From Cycas panzhihuaensis (lineage: Eukaryota; Cycadophyta): a stretch of DNA of 64,000 nucleotides. The notes under the pieces were generated by a model. It did not search any database. It was given only the letters and a program-made list of their open reading frames with translations, and had not been told where the DNA came from. The position numbers were made by a program, and so were the translations under genes. Below, piece after piece: positions 51,400-61,974 of the stretch; the stretch's first letter is position 1; each line of letters begins with the position of its first letter. The DNA lies in NCBI GenBank assembly GCA_023213395.1, contig CM041465.1:175281741-175345740 (forward strand), in the 5' to 3' direction.

Positions 51400-52395
51400 A
51401 TTACTACCTTTAAACCAGTTCTTTCTATTCTCTCCAAATCCATCCATACAAAGTGTTATACACATGGTCTCCTCTATAGATTTCAAATTATATGCCATTA
51501 ACACTCTTTAAAGATAAAGCTTCAAACTTGCCTTATGTTGATGGAGTAGACCAGAGGTGGACATAAGACAAAGTCAAGCAAACAACTCTTCAATCTTTGA
51601 GTTGTAACCTTTAATTGATCTTATTTGTTGTATTCGTAATAGTGAGGTCCATGCTTCTTCCATATCACCTTCAAGTGCATGGTGTGTGCACAATAATCTT
51701 TTGAATTACTCCTAAGAAGCGACTTTATTCCTCGATGTATTCGTTATTTGGGATCTTAACACCCATCCCACCATTTGATGGCTTCATCCTTCAACTAGAA
51801 ATGAGCAAGAGTCATCTTGCTCTCTTTAAAAATGTAGAATGCCTCAATGTAGACCTCTACACTACTTACCCAAGCATGAAAACTAGAGGCAATGCCTTGC
51901 CCATTCAAGATTGGTAGCTTGATAGTTTTCAATTCGCAAGACTTCTCCAATGAAGTCATGTCATCCACGAGAGACCAATCTTTGGTACTTGAGGAAGAAT
52001 GTGACTAACCTGGACTTGGGTCCATTGGAGGTCTAAATGACTACATTCTAGAACCAACTTTGAACTATGACTCTTCTTTTCATATCTGCTTCCTCCTTTG
52101 ATACAACACTTTAGTAATTAGGGGGTTAGTTGCATGGGGCTATGAGGATTTAGAGGGGGATTATCTTTCTTATTCAGTATAGTGAATCTCTAGTCTTTGA
52201 ATTGCCTCTTAGCTTCTTTGACCTTGAGTCAGCATCATCATCAAAAGTGCATTTATTATCTACATTTGGCTAGTGATATTAGACACACTTTTCTCAAGTG
52301 CAATTACTCTTTGTTGCATAGGGCCAACATCCTCTCTAAGACACTTTCAAGAATCCTCATTTCCATTCTTGTCAATTGTACACGAATTCACCGAA
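51400..52395 (-). pseudogene. Decayed gypsy gag (element K)
   Basis: The minus strand, across frames with stops, gives VGPMQQRVIALEKSVSNI (coiled coil), a long capsid-like part with EEAWTSLLRIQQIRSIKGYN, KIEELFA and LKSIEETMC. These blocks resemble the conserved gag pattern of AW-x-x-L-x-x-I-x-Q-x-x-S, Y-x-x-x-F and the following helix. Too decayed for a lineage call. Confidence 0.5.
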
Positions 52396-52410
52396 AACGA
52401 GGCTCTAATA
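52396..52410 (-). other. Candidate decayed primer binding site (element K)
   Basis: On the minus strand TATTAGAGCC lies where a PBS would be, right of the gag region. It is similar to the 3' part of the initiator-Met site. Confidence 0.35.
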
Positions 52411-53364
52411 TGAAATCTTACAACCCACAAGAATGAACAATATAAAATTCTTATGCTACTGAAATTCTTGGTATTTAAGATCCAAACTTTAAAAAATGTA
52501 ATCACCAAATCTACAACTTCATAGATAACAATAATTCTAAATTCAATATTCCATATTACATAACAAGTGTGATTTTAAGAGAAAGGATATTAAAATAGAA
52601 GACAATGCAAGAGAATCTCAATGAGAGCATCTAAGAGTGAACAAGGAGGAAACCAAACATCAGTGAGAGCCAAGCAATACCATGATTGAGGGCAAGAATG
52701 AGATCGCTTCCACCACAAACCACCTTGCATTGAAACTGTAACTAAAGATTAACCCATCCCACTAACCCTCTCACTCTATTAGCATCAAATTTCAAAAGTG
52801 GATCTACTAGGTGCACCAGTTCCACCATTGGGCTTATCTAAGTGCACTAGTGTCAACCAATAATGCTAAATGCAACGGATTTCATAATAAGGTTACATGC
52901 AACATCCTTACTAAATGCAGTAGCTTGCATAATAGAGCTACACATAGTAACCTTTCTAATTGTGCTACATGCAATTGCCTCCTCTAGGGGAAATTCTCAG
53001 TTTTACTTTGGTGTATCTCTCCTCACATGCTCAACTATAAAAACGAACATCATATCCCTCATAATCAATGATTGACCCCACCGCAATTCACTTCTCTTTA
53101 AATATTACACGAAATGACCACATGAAAAGTCAATGGAAATGAAGTGCAAAGTCATCAGTGAGATGAAGAATCAAAAGTTGCCCCTTGAGGGCCTTATAAA
53201 TACCCCTTTCATAAGTCATGACTTCCTCCACTAGAAATAGTCTCTTTTATGCACCTAAGTCCCCCATGGGGGTACAATAGTAATACATGGTCCTACTTAG
53301 GGTCATAATACATAGTGCTCTTAGGGTTATAATAAAAATACATAAACATTCTTAGTACGTTACA
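52411..53364 (-). repeat. Possible unpaired LTR between elements I and K
   Basis: On the minus strand a TGTAACG start (53364) follows the integrase end of I, and the stretch runs to the candidate PBS of K at about 52410. It contains a TATTTATAAGG promoter-like stretch near 53200. No second copy is seen, so the limits are tentative. Confidence 0.3.
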
Positions 53365-53369
53365 ATGAA

Positions 53370-54430
53370 GGCATCGTATACCACTTGAGATTGCTGACAT
53401 TGAAGGTGTCATGCATCTCCCGATGAGTTGGCAAATCTAGAGAGAAAGCATTGGCTCCTACAACCTTTATGATCCAATAGCCAAACTTGATTGTCCACTT
53501 AGAAGTTGTGTGAGACCCTATGTTGATCATGCTAGTCCTTATACCTGACTTTGGACCTAGTTTGGATCTTTTGGACTCTAGCATGCTTCCGTTGAAGATG
53601 CTCTACAAAGACCACTACCTTCCACTACCCTGTCTTCTCATATTGTGTGGCAAGTGATGAAAATACAATTAGAAGTTGATAAGGGGCTATATGCTAGAAC
53701 CCATAGCAAACCTCCAAAGGAGAGTGCCTAATGGAGACATGCACTACATAGTTGTACTCATGTTGGAGAGTTATAAGAGATTGGTCCCACTAAGTGTTTG
53801 CATAATGATGAATGTGGAGGGACTTAACTAGTGCCTTGTTCACTCCCTCAAACAATACGTCTATCTAAGATGTAGCGAAGAACTGAAGTCTGCATCCCTT
53901 CCATAGATGTGCTAAAAGAGACTAAGGAAACATTCATCCGTCTGAGATGAAAGCAGCAGGAAACTCGTAATACAACTAGACGTGGTTGAAGAAAAGTTGG
54001 GAAATCTGTGTTCCATCAATGAATTTTTCACACAGGATAAACATTGCAATCTTCAAGAACTAGCAAACCTTGTCTAAGATACAATCATGTTTGCACTAAA
54101 TCATTAGCAACTCACTAATGAAGTCCATGAAGATAGATTCCCAAGGACAAAATTAAAGTAGCAAAGGTTGAGACAAACCAACCTTTCAATTGGAAGTTTT
54201 AGGCTAGTTATATAGGGCACAATGCTTAATGAACTACTCTTCATGCCTATGCATAGACGAGCAATAAAAGTACCTTTGCAAACATTGAAGGGTCTTTTGA
54301 ACCCCAAAATGTCACCCATAATTAGAAGCCTGCACTTCCTTAAGAAGTTGGTCTCTACCACTACCATTTGGCACACAAAGTTGGTGTAGTTTGTAGAGTA
54401 AGCCATCCTACAAGAGGAAGTCAAGAAATG
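53370..54430 (-). pseudogene. Decayed gypsy integrase (element I)
   Basis: The C-terminal frame (53360-53584) has KRSKLGPKSGIRTSM, KFGYWIIKVVGANAFSLDL, and HDTFNVSNLKWY, the gypsy GPY/HVS-LK module. Upstream, the broken minus-strand reading (about 53600-54430) has short core-like fragments with many stops. It is an old, non-functional relic. Confidence 0.65.
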
Positions 54431-54499
54431 GTTGTTGTTTCACCTAACAACATGTAGATGGTGACAAAGTCAGGGTCAGAGTCATCATCATTCTGGCAC

Positions 54500-54790
54500 A
54501 CAGAATAACCAACAAACTTGTTGTCAGGTACACTAAGTAAAGCACAGACGAGGGGCCTACTAAAAATATCTGCCACCTTGTTACTACCCCTCTTTTGGTA
54601 CTTGATGATTAAGTGAAACTACTATGACACCCATTACATGTGGTGGTCGTGTTCCTAGATTTGGCTCTTTGAATGTAGAGATTGAAGTGGCTGATGGTCT
54701 ATGTGGACAATGGTCCCCTTCCTAAGGAGATGGTAATGGCATGTCATGAATCAACCCTTCCCTACGGACTTCTTTCTTAGCATTCTCTAA
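54500..54790 (-). pseudogene. Decayed gypsy RNase H (element I)
   Basis: The minus strand gives VHIDHQPLQSLHSKSQI, later FHLIIKYQKRGSNKVADIFSRPL, matching the end of a gypsy RNase H (compare HTDHKPLQFLQ and KYKKGTTNKIADLLSRP in E). Element F is inserted to its right at 54837. Confidence 0.75.
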
Positions 54791-54836
54791 ATTAGACACA
54801 AAAGTTTAAATTTATAAGGACCCAATTCCTTAAGTA

Positions 54837-55038
54837 TGATAGAATTCTAAGACACAGATGAACAGAACTGAATGGTTCAATGCTTATTGATCAACTGAAT
54901 GGAAATTTATACAAGTTGGAGTTGTAACTCCTTTGGAACTAAATGTAACCACTACATGTCTAACTGACACGTGTCCAAGTGGTGAGTGTCTTAAGTTACA
55001 TACAAAGTGGGTCTCTAGATAAAACATTATATCCAACA
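54837..55038 (-). repeat. 3' LTR of element F
   Basis: Direct repeat of 59195-59396, followed on its right by the polypurine tract (55039-55047). Confidence 0.95.
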
Positions 55039-55047
55039 CCCTCTCTT
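55039..55047 (-). other. Polypurine tract of element F
   Basis: AAGAGAGGG on the minus strand, adjacent to the 3' LTR; same as in D and G. Confidence 0.8.
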
Positions 55048-55059
55048 AATGTTTTATCC

Positions 55060-55312
55060 GGTTAATCCTATTTTGTCTCTGAGAATTTGAAATTTGTCTT
55101 TGCCTGCAGGCTTGGTCGAATGTCACCACTTGATCTGAAGTTGGGCAGTACACAAGATTGATTTCCTTACTTTGAATCTTTTCTCGGATGAAGTGTTGAT
55201 GCACCTCAATGTGTTTTGTTCTAGCATGCAGTACTGGGTTCTTTGCAATATTGATTGCACTCTGATTGTCGCAATGGAGTATAGTGGCTTCTTGTTGAGA
55301 CAGATTTAGATC
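55060..55312 (-). pseudogene. RNase H C-terminal part of element F
   Basis: After a stop at about 55310 the frame continues with ATILHCDNQSAINIAKNPVLH, ARTKHIEVHQHFIREKI and CPTSDQV. It then loses the usual ADILTKPL ending, probably through a small indel. The catalytic D of CDNQSAI is kept. Confidence 0.83.
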
Positions 55313-56521
55313 CTAAAGAAGTTGCCTCAACCAAACTGCTTTTGTGGTGGCACTGACAACTGACTTGTACTCTACTTCTGTGGATGATAGGGCCACAGTG
55401 GCTTGTTTTTTACAGCTCCAGGAGATAGGAGCTGATCCAAGGAAGAAGCAATGTTCGCTGGTGGATTTTCTTTGTTCCTTGTCACCTGCCCAATCTGAGT
55501 CACAGCATCCGATTAACTGAGTTGTATTCTCCTTTGGATATGTCAACTTTAGTTCTGTTGTTCCCTTCAGATACCTTAGTATCTTCTTTGCTGCTTGCCA
55601 ATGTCTTTGTCTTGGCTCATGCATGTATCTAGATATTAATCCCACAGAATAAGCAATGTTTAGTTTGGTTGCTGTCAGATAGATGAGACTCCCAACAAGT
55701 TGCCTATACAATGTGACATTGACGTGAGGTTCTTCTTCGTCTGGTATCATGTTGCAATTGACTTCCATGGGTGTAGTGCATGGATTGCACTCTTCCATTC
55801 TGAACTTTGCTAACAAATCTTTGATGTATTTGGTCTGACATAAGGTGAATGCAGTGTCCTGTTGTTCTACTTGGATCCCTAGGTAATAGTTGAGAAGACC
55901 TAGGTCGGTCATTTCAAACTTCCTCTCCAATTGATGTTTTATGTCGCTTACATTCAACATCATTACTGTAAGTATCATGTCATCAACATATACAACCGTA
56001 ATTGTGATGACTTCGTTTGTACCTTTTACATATAAGCTTGAGTCCGAGCCGCACCCATCGAACCCATTTTCACATAGGTATTCATCAAGTTTGGCATACC
56101 AGGCACGAGGAGCTTGCTTCAGACCATATAGGGCTTTCTTTAATTTGCAGACCAAGTGTTCCTGACCCTGCTTAACGTATCCTTCAGGTTGGGCCATATA
56201 GACTTCTTCCTTGATCTCTCCATTTAGAAATGTACTTTTGACATCTAATTGATACACATTCCAATTTTTTTGAGCTGCTAGAGCAATTACTATTCTCACG
56301 GTGCTGAGCTTCACTACTGGTGAGAAGGTTTCATCATAGTCCACCCTAGTTGTTTGAGTGTATCCCTTAGCAACTAACCTGGCCTTATATTTTTCCACTT
56401 TCCCATTTGCTCCTTCCTTTATTTTGTAGACCCATCTGCAATTTACCACTGATTTATTTGGTGGTAATTCTACTAAATCCCAAGTTTGATTCTTGATGAT
56501 AGAGTCTAATTCAGAATTCAT
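55313..56521 (-). CDS. Reverse transcriptase and RNase H start of element F
   Basis: An open frame of 402 residues. RT blocks: VNCRWVYKIKEGANGK, YDETFSPVVKL, YQLDVKSTFLNG, EEVYMAQPEGYV, LKKALYGLKQAPRAWYAKLD, catalytic VYVDDMIL (about residue 175) and LGLLNYYLGIQVEQ. RNase H starts with LIGCCDSDWAGDKEQRKS (catalytic D) and AISW-type and STEVEYKSVV (catalytic E) blocks. It is the longest intact RT in the window. The polyprotein continues from the integrase linker to the right. Confidence 0.95.
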   Translation of the reverse strand: MNSELDSIIKNQTWDLVELPPNKSVVNCRWVYKIKEGANGKVEKYKARLVAKGYTQTTRVDYDETFSPVVKLSTVRIVIALAAQKNWNVYQLDVKSTFLNGEIKEEVYMAQPEGYVKQGQEHLVCKLKKALYGLKQAPRAWYAKLDEYLCENGFDGCGSDSSLYVKGTNEVITITVVYVDDMILTVMMLNVSDIKHQLERKFEMTDLGLLNYYLGIQVEQQDTAFTLCQTKYIKDLLAKFRMEECNPCTTPMEVNCNMIPDEEEPHVNVTLYRQLVGSLIYLTATKLNIAYSVGLISRYMHEPRQRHWQAAKKILRYLKGTTELKLTYPKENTTQLIGCCDSDWAGDKEQRKSTSEHCFFLGSAPISWSCKKQATVALSSTEVEYKSVVSATTKAVWLRQLL

Positions 56522-56546
56522 GGCATTTCTCCAAACTGAGTGTTCT

Positions 56547-57005
56547 TTAGCTTCGTGATATGATCAAGGGTTCCGGATGGTCAGACAGAGCCCTTGGTTT
56601 TTGGCTTCTTGTCCCGTGTGGTAAGATGTCTTCCTTTCTTTCCTCAATGGTTTTGAGATACCATTTGGGAAGCCTTTTTTCTTTTTCTGTTTCAACTGCC
56701 TTGGGTTCATCTGGAAATGTTTCCTCATCTTCTGAAGTAGGGTGACTTTCCTGAGCTTCTTCTGGAAGATCTTCAGAGGTAATTTCGGATCGTTCTTTAG
56801 ATTCTTCTTCAGGTGGTTCTTGAAGAATGTTCTGAGAATGTCCCTCTACTACTTGGATTTGCTTGCTAAGCTCTTCATCATTATCTTCGTTGAACACAAC
56901 ATCACGACTTGCAAAGATCTTGTTTGTCTTGGGATCTATGCACTTGTAGGCTTTAGAGTTCTTACTGTATCCAATCATGATACACTCTATGCTTTTCGAG
57001 TCCAA
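56547..57005 (-). CDS. Integrase-RT linker of element F
   Basis: An open frame of 152 residues starting with SIECIMIGYSKNSKAYKC and ending in a Glu/Ser/Pro-rich stretch with LPKWYLKTIEER. It is in a different frame from the integrase, so a small indel lies near 57000. A stop separates it from RT near 56540. Confidence 0.85.
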   Translation of the reverse strand: MDSKSIECIMIGYSKNSKAYKCIDPKTNKIFASRDVVFNEDNDEELSKQIQVVEGHSQNILQEPPEEESKERSEITSEDLPEEAQESHPTSEDEETFPDEPKAVETEKEKRLPKWYLKTIEERKEDILPHGTRSQKPRALSDHPEPLIISRS

Positions 57006-57694
57006 ATTTTGGTTCTTCTTTTGTCTGGTATGTGTACAAAGGCTTGACTGCCAAATACCTTTAGATGGCTAACATCTAGATTTTTTCCTGTCCAGGCTTC
57101 TTCAGGTGTAAGATGTTCTACTGCTTTGGTTGGGCTCCTATTCAGTAAGTAACATGCAGTGTTTACTGCCTCTGCCCAATAATTCTTTGGGACTCCTTTC
57201 CCATGCACCATACTACGAGCCATTTCCATGATCACTTTGTTCTTCCTTTCTGCCACCCCATTAGATTGAGGTGTATAGGGAGTGGTGATCTGTCTTCGAA
57301 TTCCATTGACTTTGCAATATTCCAGGAATTCTTTTGAAATGTATTCACCTCCCCCATCTGATCGTATGCATTTGATTTTTTCTTCGGACTCTAGTTCAAC
57401 TTCTACTTTGAACTCTTTGAATGTTGCATATACTTCAGACTTGTTATGCAAAAAATAGACCCAAATTTTCCTTGTCATATCATCTATGAAGGTGAGAAAG
57501 TATCTGCATCCGTTGATGGAGTGTGGAGTCAGCGGTCCACATATATCAGTGTGAATGAGTTCTAGTTTCTTTTGGGCTCGCCATTTGCTTTCCTTGAAGG
57601 GCAATCTTTGCTGCTTCCCTGATTGGCAACTTTTACATACAAAATTATCTGAAGTGATTGATGGGAGTCCATCAACTAAACCTTCCTTTTTCAT
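56987..57694 (-). CDS. Integrase of element F
   Basis: An open frame of 235 residues. It has the zinc-binding cysteines in FVCKSCQSGKQQRLPF, catalytic D in IHTDICGPL (about residue 50), catalytic D in CIRSDGGGEY (about 112), and catalytic E in PQSNGVAERKNK (about 148), with INRSPTKA-like NRSPTKAVEHLTPEEAWTG and KVFGSQAFVHIPDKRR at the end. All three catalytic residues are present. The histidine part lies in the previous frame (57700-57760). Confidence 0.94.
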   Translation of the reverse strand: MKKEGLVDGLPSITSDNFVCKSCQSGKQQRLPFKESKWRAQKKLELIHTDICGPLTPHSINGCRYFLTFIDDMTRKIWVYFLHNKSEVYATFKEFKVEVELESEEKIKCIRSDGGGEYISKEFLEYCKVNGIRRQITTPYTPQSNGVAERKNKVIMEMARSMVHGKGVPKNYWAEAVNTACYLLNRSPTKAVEHLTPEEAWTGKNLDVSHLKVFGSQAFVHIPDKRRTKIWTRKA

Positions 57695-57858
57695 TTTTTT
57701 TAATTTGTCTAATGGAAGGTGTCCATACTTGAAATGCCACGCTTGTCATTATGATTTACAAAGAAGGCATGCTTTTACACAAAGTGTGATGGGATATGAA
57801 AGCAACCTATATGTGTCATTACTTTCTATCCCCTTTGCAATTCCATGGCCGTTGTTGT
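57695..57858 (-). pseudogene. Gag-pre-integrase region of element F
   Basis: The minus strand reads GIAKGIESNDTYRLLSY, a frame change, then WHFKYGHLPLDKLKK, which gives the histidines of the integrase zinc region. Confidence 0.8.
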
Positions 57859-58503
57859 TCACGCCAAGGACATAACAATCTCCTCTTGCATCAAAGAGCT
57901 TCTCAAACCCTTTTTTCCAAGTTGGGAGATGTATGTAAGATTCATCTTTATGTCAGGAACTAACAACACATTTCCAATTTTTTTGATGCTACCTTGCAGT
58001 TCTACAGCAATGGTTCCTACACCCTTGACGTTGAGGGGATATTTATCCCCTAGCTCCACAGATTTGTCTGAGGCATAAGGTTGCAAGGTTTCGAACCACT
58101 CCTCCTGGCTGGTCATGTGACGCGACGCTCTTGAGTCGATGTACCACACATCTTTATCTTGGAGAGATGCGACAAGAGCAACGATGAATGCGGTCTCCTC
58201 CTCTTCTTCTTCATTTTGTTCCTTGCTGTAATTGCCCATGGGTCTTTTACCTTTCTGAATGTTAGCTCTCCTAGTTGGGCATTGGTATGGAAAGTGTCCT
58301 GCTTGGCCACAATGATAACACAGGTCAAATGCTGCCCCAGTTGTTTTAGGCTTGTCTTCCTTTTCAAGAGCTATTTGCCAAGCATTTTTGGCTCTCAGAA
58401 GGGTTTCTATTTTGATTTTCCATATATGGTAGTTGTTGTCAGTGAGCTTGTCTGAATCAGAGAGAGCCAAGATAGAAGAAGATATTATGGACACAAAAAA
58501 CAA
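57859..58503 (-). CDS. Deleted gag fused to protease in element F
   Basis: An open frame of 214 residues. The first 45 match the start of copia gag (NNYHIWKIKIETLLRAKNAW), then the frame jumps at about 58335 straight to one zinc knuckle, CYHCGQAGHFPYQC, and continues into protease with VWYIDSRASRHMT. Compared with D, roughly 190 residues of the capsid domain and the first knuckle are missing without loss of frame. The active-site DSG reads DSR. Both changes should disable particle formation and processing. Confidence 0.88.
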   Translation of the reverse strand: MFFVSIISSSILALSDSDKLTDNNYHIWKIKIETLLRAKNAWQIALEKEDKPKTTGAAFDLCYHCGQAGHFPYQCPTRRANIQKGKRPMGNYSKEQNEEEEEETAFIVALVASLQDKDVWYIDSRASRHMTSQEEWFETLQPYASDKSVELGDKYPLNVKGVGTIAVELQGSIKKIGNVLLVPDIKMNLTYISQLGKKGLRSSLMQEEIVMSLA

Positions 58504-59182
58504 GTTGCAGACGTCCTAGGTCGTACAACAGTACGAATTTCCGTACGGTACGGAAGGTGTACAGATGAAGGCAAACTATACCTCAAAACAAAGCTGGTGA
58601 CGAGAGGATTCCAGATCTGAAATTATTTTTCTAAGACAGTCCCTAGTTTGGAAGAAAAACAGTCTGAAAAGCAATCTTGGCGGCTAGGTTTTTTTTGAAA
58701 ACAATGCTCATATCACTCAAATCACTCATTTAAATCGATCAAAATCAGTCACAATGGGGGCGTACAGAGTATACAAAGAGTTTACGAATGTTTTCAGAGA
58801 GAAAATCGAGAGAAAGTTGAGGATTTTGGGTAATTGTGTCTCAAGACCCACGCCCTTCTGAAAACTGGGTAAAACCCCTTCGAAACAGCTCCTGATGACT
58901 TCGTGCCAGTAGAGAAAGATGACGAGGATGGTCTGATCTACCTTCTGGCCAAATTTTAGCTCATTCAAAGCACTTCGATTTTTTGTCCATACGGTTCCGT
59001 ACTATGTCCGTACACAGTCAAAATTCTTCTCTCCTTTGTTTTGATTCTGGATTGGGCTTTCAGCTGCCTCCTTCTTGCCTTCTGAACTTCTTTAGTCTTT
59101 CACACAGTTATTCTACCTCTATCTTTCTTGGACACAACTTGAATCACTGGCACAACCCTCTCTCAATCAGACAGGATGACCT
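58504..59182 (-). other. 5' leader of element F
   Basis: Untranslated leader between LTR/PBS and gag. It contains GTACG-rich stretches (58530-58560 and 58985-59015). No ORF. Confidence 0.7.
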
Positions 59183-59194
59183 GCTCTGATACCA
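59183..59194 (-). other. Primer binding site of element F (initiator Met tRNA)
   Basis: TGGTATCAGAGC on the minus strand, all 12 positions, abutting the 5' LTR. Confidence 0.93.
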
Positions 59195-59396
59195 TGATAG
59201 AATTCTATGACACAGATGAATGCAATCGAATGGTTCAATGCTTATTGATCAACTGAATGGAAATTTATACAAGTTGGAGTTGTAACTCCTTTGGAACTAA
59301 ATTTAACCGCTACATGTCTAACTGACACGTGTCCAAGTGATGAGTGTCTTAAGTTACATACAAAGTGGGTCTCTAGATAAAACATCATATCCAACA
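59195..59396 (-). repeat. 5' LTR of element F
   Basis: A 202-bp LTR followed by TSD copy AAGTA (59397-59401). Confidence 0.95.
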
Positions 59397-59401
59397 AAGT
59401 A

Positions 59402-59850
59402 GCCATGGTCAAGCCATAACACTGGCGAACATGTAAATTATAACATTTCTTTTCTAATTTTGTTCATCCTATGTGAGATGGATGCACAATTTATGCTTCA
59501 TTAAGTGTAGAGATGCACCATTTAGGTTTATTAGTTTAACCAATAGTTTTGTGTTTAGATTTTAGTCCATCTAGACTTAAGTTATTTATCACTTTTCTTT
59601 CAACACATCATTCAATGTAAAAATCACTCTTTGTTTGTTACTTGCATAATACAAAAGCAACCAGATTACTCAAATAGGCAGTATAAATGGGGGAGCGCAT
59701 GATATGAACGAGGGAAGAATAGAGGGGAAAAACAAATATAAGGGTAGATGCTTTGGGGTAAAAGCGTTCATTTGACTATCACATAATTTGTAGAGTATGA
59801 ATCCACCAAGTGAAAGAAATGGTTTCTAGTTTTCCAACAAGTGGTGGAAC
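59402..59850. other. Non-coding stretch after element F
   Basis: AT-rich, no coding motif; presumably the continuation of the sequence into which F inserted. Confidence 0.4.
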
Positions 59851-60790
59851 ACTGAAAATGGACACCAAAGTGAGGAATTATGAAAATTTGAAGTGGACCT
59901 CCAAGTTAAGTTTTTCTGAATAAAAAACTTTTTGCAAATTTACAAATAAGCCATTAAGTAAAGGCATGGCAAGATTGAAGTGTGAAATTGTAAAGTCAAG
60001 TAGCATGTAGAAGGCCTCTCACAATATTGCAAGTGAGCCACTGAAGGGGACTTAGACAGTTTGAGCTGCAAAATCGCAAAGATAAAAGGTAAGTAAATAG
60101 CCTTTCAAAAACTCACAAATGGGTAGCTAAGTATGGACACTCGTGGGTCCAACTCCAAAACTACAAAACGAAAGGTACAAAAGAGAATACTATCGCAAAC
60201 TCATAAATGAGCTAGGGAGTGGGACCCTTCATACATCCGATTGTGAAGTTGTGAAATAAGAGGACACAATGGAGAAAGCCTTTCACATTTTCACCAATGA
60301 GCAGCTAAGTGGGGCCCCTCAATCATTAGGTTGAGAAATTGCGAAAACAAAGGGGTGCAAGTAAAAGTCCCTCACAATTTCGCAAGCGGACTATTAAGTG
60401 GAAATATTGAAGGGCTAAGTTGCGCAATTGCGAAATGACATCACAGCTAATAAAACTTCCACAAACTAACATGTGGATCACCAAATATGAATTACAAAGT
60501 CAAAACTCAGAAATTTTGACGTAAAAGAATGGCAAGCAAAAGCGACCATTTTGCAAACTCGCAAACAAGCTATTCAGTGATAAAGTGCATGTGATCAAGT
60601 GCAAAATTGCGAAACAAGGGATGCAAGCAAAAGAACAACCTTTTCATTTTGGAAAATGGGCCTTTAAGATCAACACCTGCATGAAAGGTCACAAAAATGC
60701 AAAGACAAAGGATTACAAGGCAAAATCTCGACATTCAAGCCTCCAAGGAAAGGATTGTAACTTACTCATCCAAGATTGGATTTAGCTGAT
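59850..60790. repeat. Degenerate tandem array, period about 90 bp
   Basis: At least nine diverged units contain a block like CACAATTTCGCAA followed by 5-8 bases and a GAGC-x-x-(C/T)TAAGTGGG-like block, near 59935, 60022, 60110, 60193, 60286, 60368, 60460, 60553 and 60646. A second block, AAATTGCGAAA followed by AAAGG(G/T)GCAAG, lies between. Spacing is 82-93 bp. Confidence 0.75.
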
Positions 60791-61690
60791 TTGAAATGTA
60801 TTGGAATCCTTGATCGTCGACCAACATTCTCAGACAAGAATAACGATTTCTCCATGCAAATACAACACACACAATTGGTCTAAAGTACCAATAGTATAGT
60901 GAAGCAAACTGGGGGCATAAATGGCAAGTACTCACAATTTCACACAGAACAACCTCAATAACAAACAAAACTACATTAAATCAGATTCAAAGGGTGCCCA
61001 TTGAAGGCGCCAATATGCCAAGGTAAAAAAGGGGATGTATAAAAACATCCACACAAAGGCATTTTGGAGGAGTTAGACAGGAATGTGTAGAGCAGTTATT
61101 CTAATTACAATAACTACAAACTCAGATGCAATCACTGCAAGGCAAAGCCACCCACCAAGGCTTGATGGAGTGAATGACAACAAACCGACTCACGAAGGGT
61201 GAGGGATTTAGTCAAAAAGGGAAAAGAAAAAGGGATCTCTTCTTTCATATTTATTCACCTTCTTCCATCTTCCCACATCAACATCTCCTAGAAGGAAAGT
61301 GTGGAGAGAGGTTGAAAGCTAAGGACTAAATAGAGGAAATCAAAAGCCAAGGAACAACCTAAAGCAACAACTTTTACTTGTCCCAGAATCTCCTAGGAAA
61401 ATCCTTTTGAAAATAACAACTCTGCTGGAAGTATGAAGTGATTTGATCACACATGTCAACCCTCTTGACACAGATGGGAGATGAAAAGAGCTGGAACAAA
61501 GAAAATTATGCTTCCAAAATACAACTAAAATCTATTTGCAAGGGCAGCAATGCATATCTTTAGAGAAGGACTGAAACCCCGATGATATAGATGCCAAAAT
61601 GCTCTTACTATTGCTACCCTCTTCAAGGCGAGGTTCTCTCCAAATAGTGCAACCCTAAGGGTGAGTAAAATGCAGCCTTAAGGCCAAATT
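60791..61690. other. Non-coding stretch left of element J
   Basis: No open coding, no repeat partner. AAATT at 61686-61690 may be the left TSD of J. Confidence 0.45.
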
Positions 61691-61936
61691 TGTAACAGTC
61701 CAAACTCAGTTATGAGATCCCCAAACGAGGCCCTAAATCCTCGTTAAATAGGTGACCGAAAGATACTAACATAAGTCAGCCAGAAAAGGGGTATAAACCC
61801 ACCCAAAACCAAGACTGGAAGTCGACCAAAACTTTCCCAAACGTCATTTTTGTCTAAACAGTTGGAATACTAGTTCAGAGACCTTCAATTTGAATGGTCA
61901 CATGGTATAGTTATGACCAGATTTTGGAATGTTACA
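61691..61936 (-). repeat. 3' LTR of element J
   Basis: 246 bp with perfect 7-bp inverted ends TGTAACA...TGTTACA and a polypurine tract at the inner edge. No second copy is in the window. Confidence 0.65.
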
Positions 61937-61950
61937 AGCCCCTCCCCTTC
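61937..61950 (-). other. Polypurine tract of element J
   Basis: GAAGGGGAGGGGCT on the minus strand, adjacent to the LTR. Confidence 0.8.
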
Positions 61951-61974
61951 AAAACATGCTTTGCCTCAAAGCAT

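Larger units (their letters stand above)
54837..59396 (-). mobile_element. Element F: compact Ty1/copia retrotransposon
   Basis: LTRs of 202 bp each (54837-55038 and 59195-59396), TGATAG...CCAACA, with perfect TSD AAGTA (54832-54836 and 59397-59401). It has a perfect initiator-Met PBS and an AAGAGAGGG tract. I count about 10 differences between LTRs. Pol is almost intact. At 4.56 kb it is short, because most of gag is deleted in frame. The family is that of D. Confidence 0.95.
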
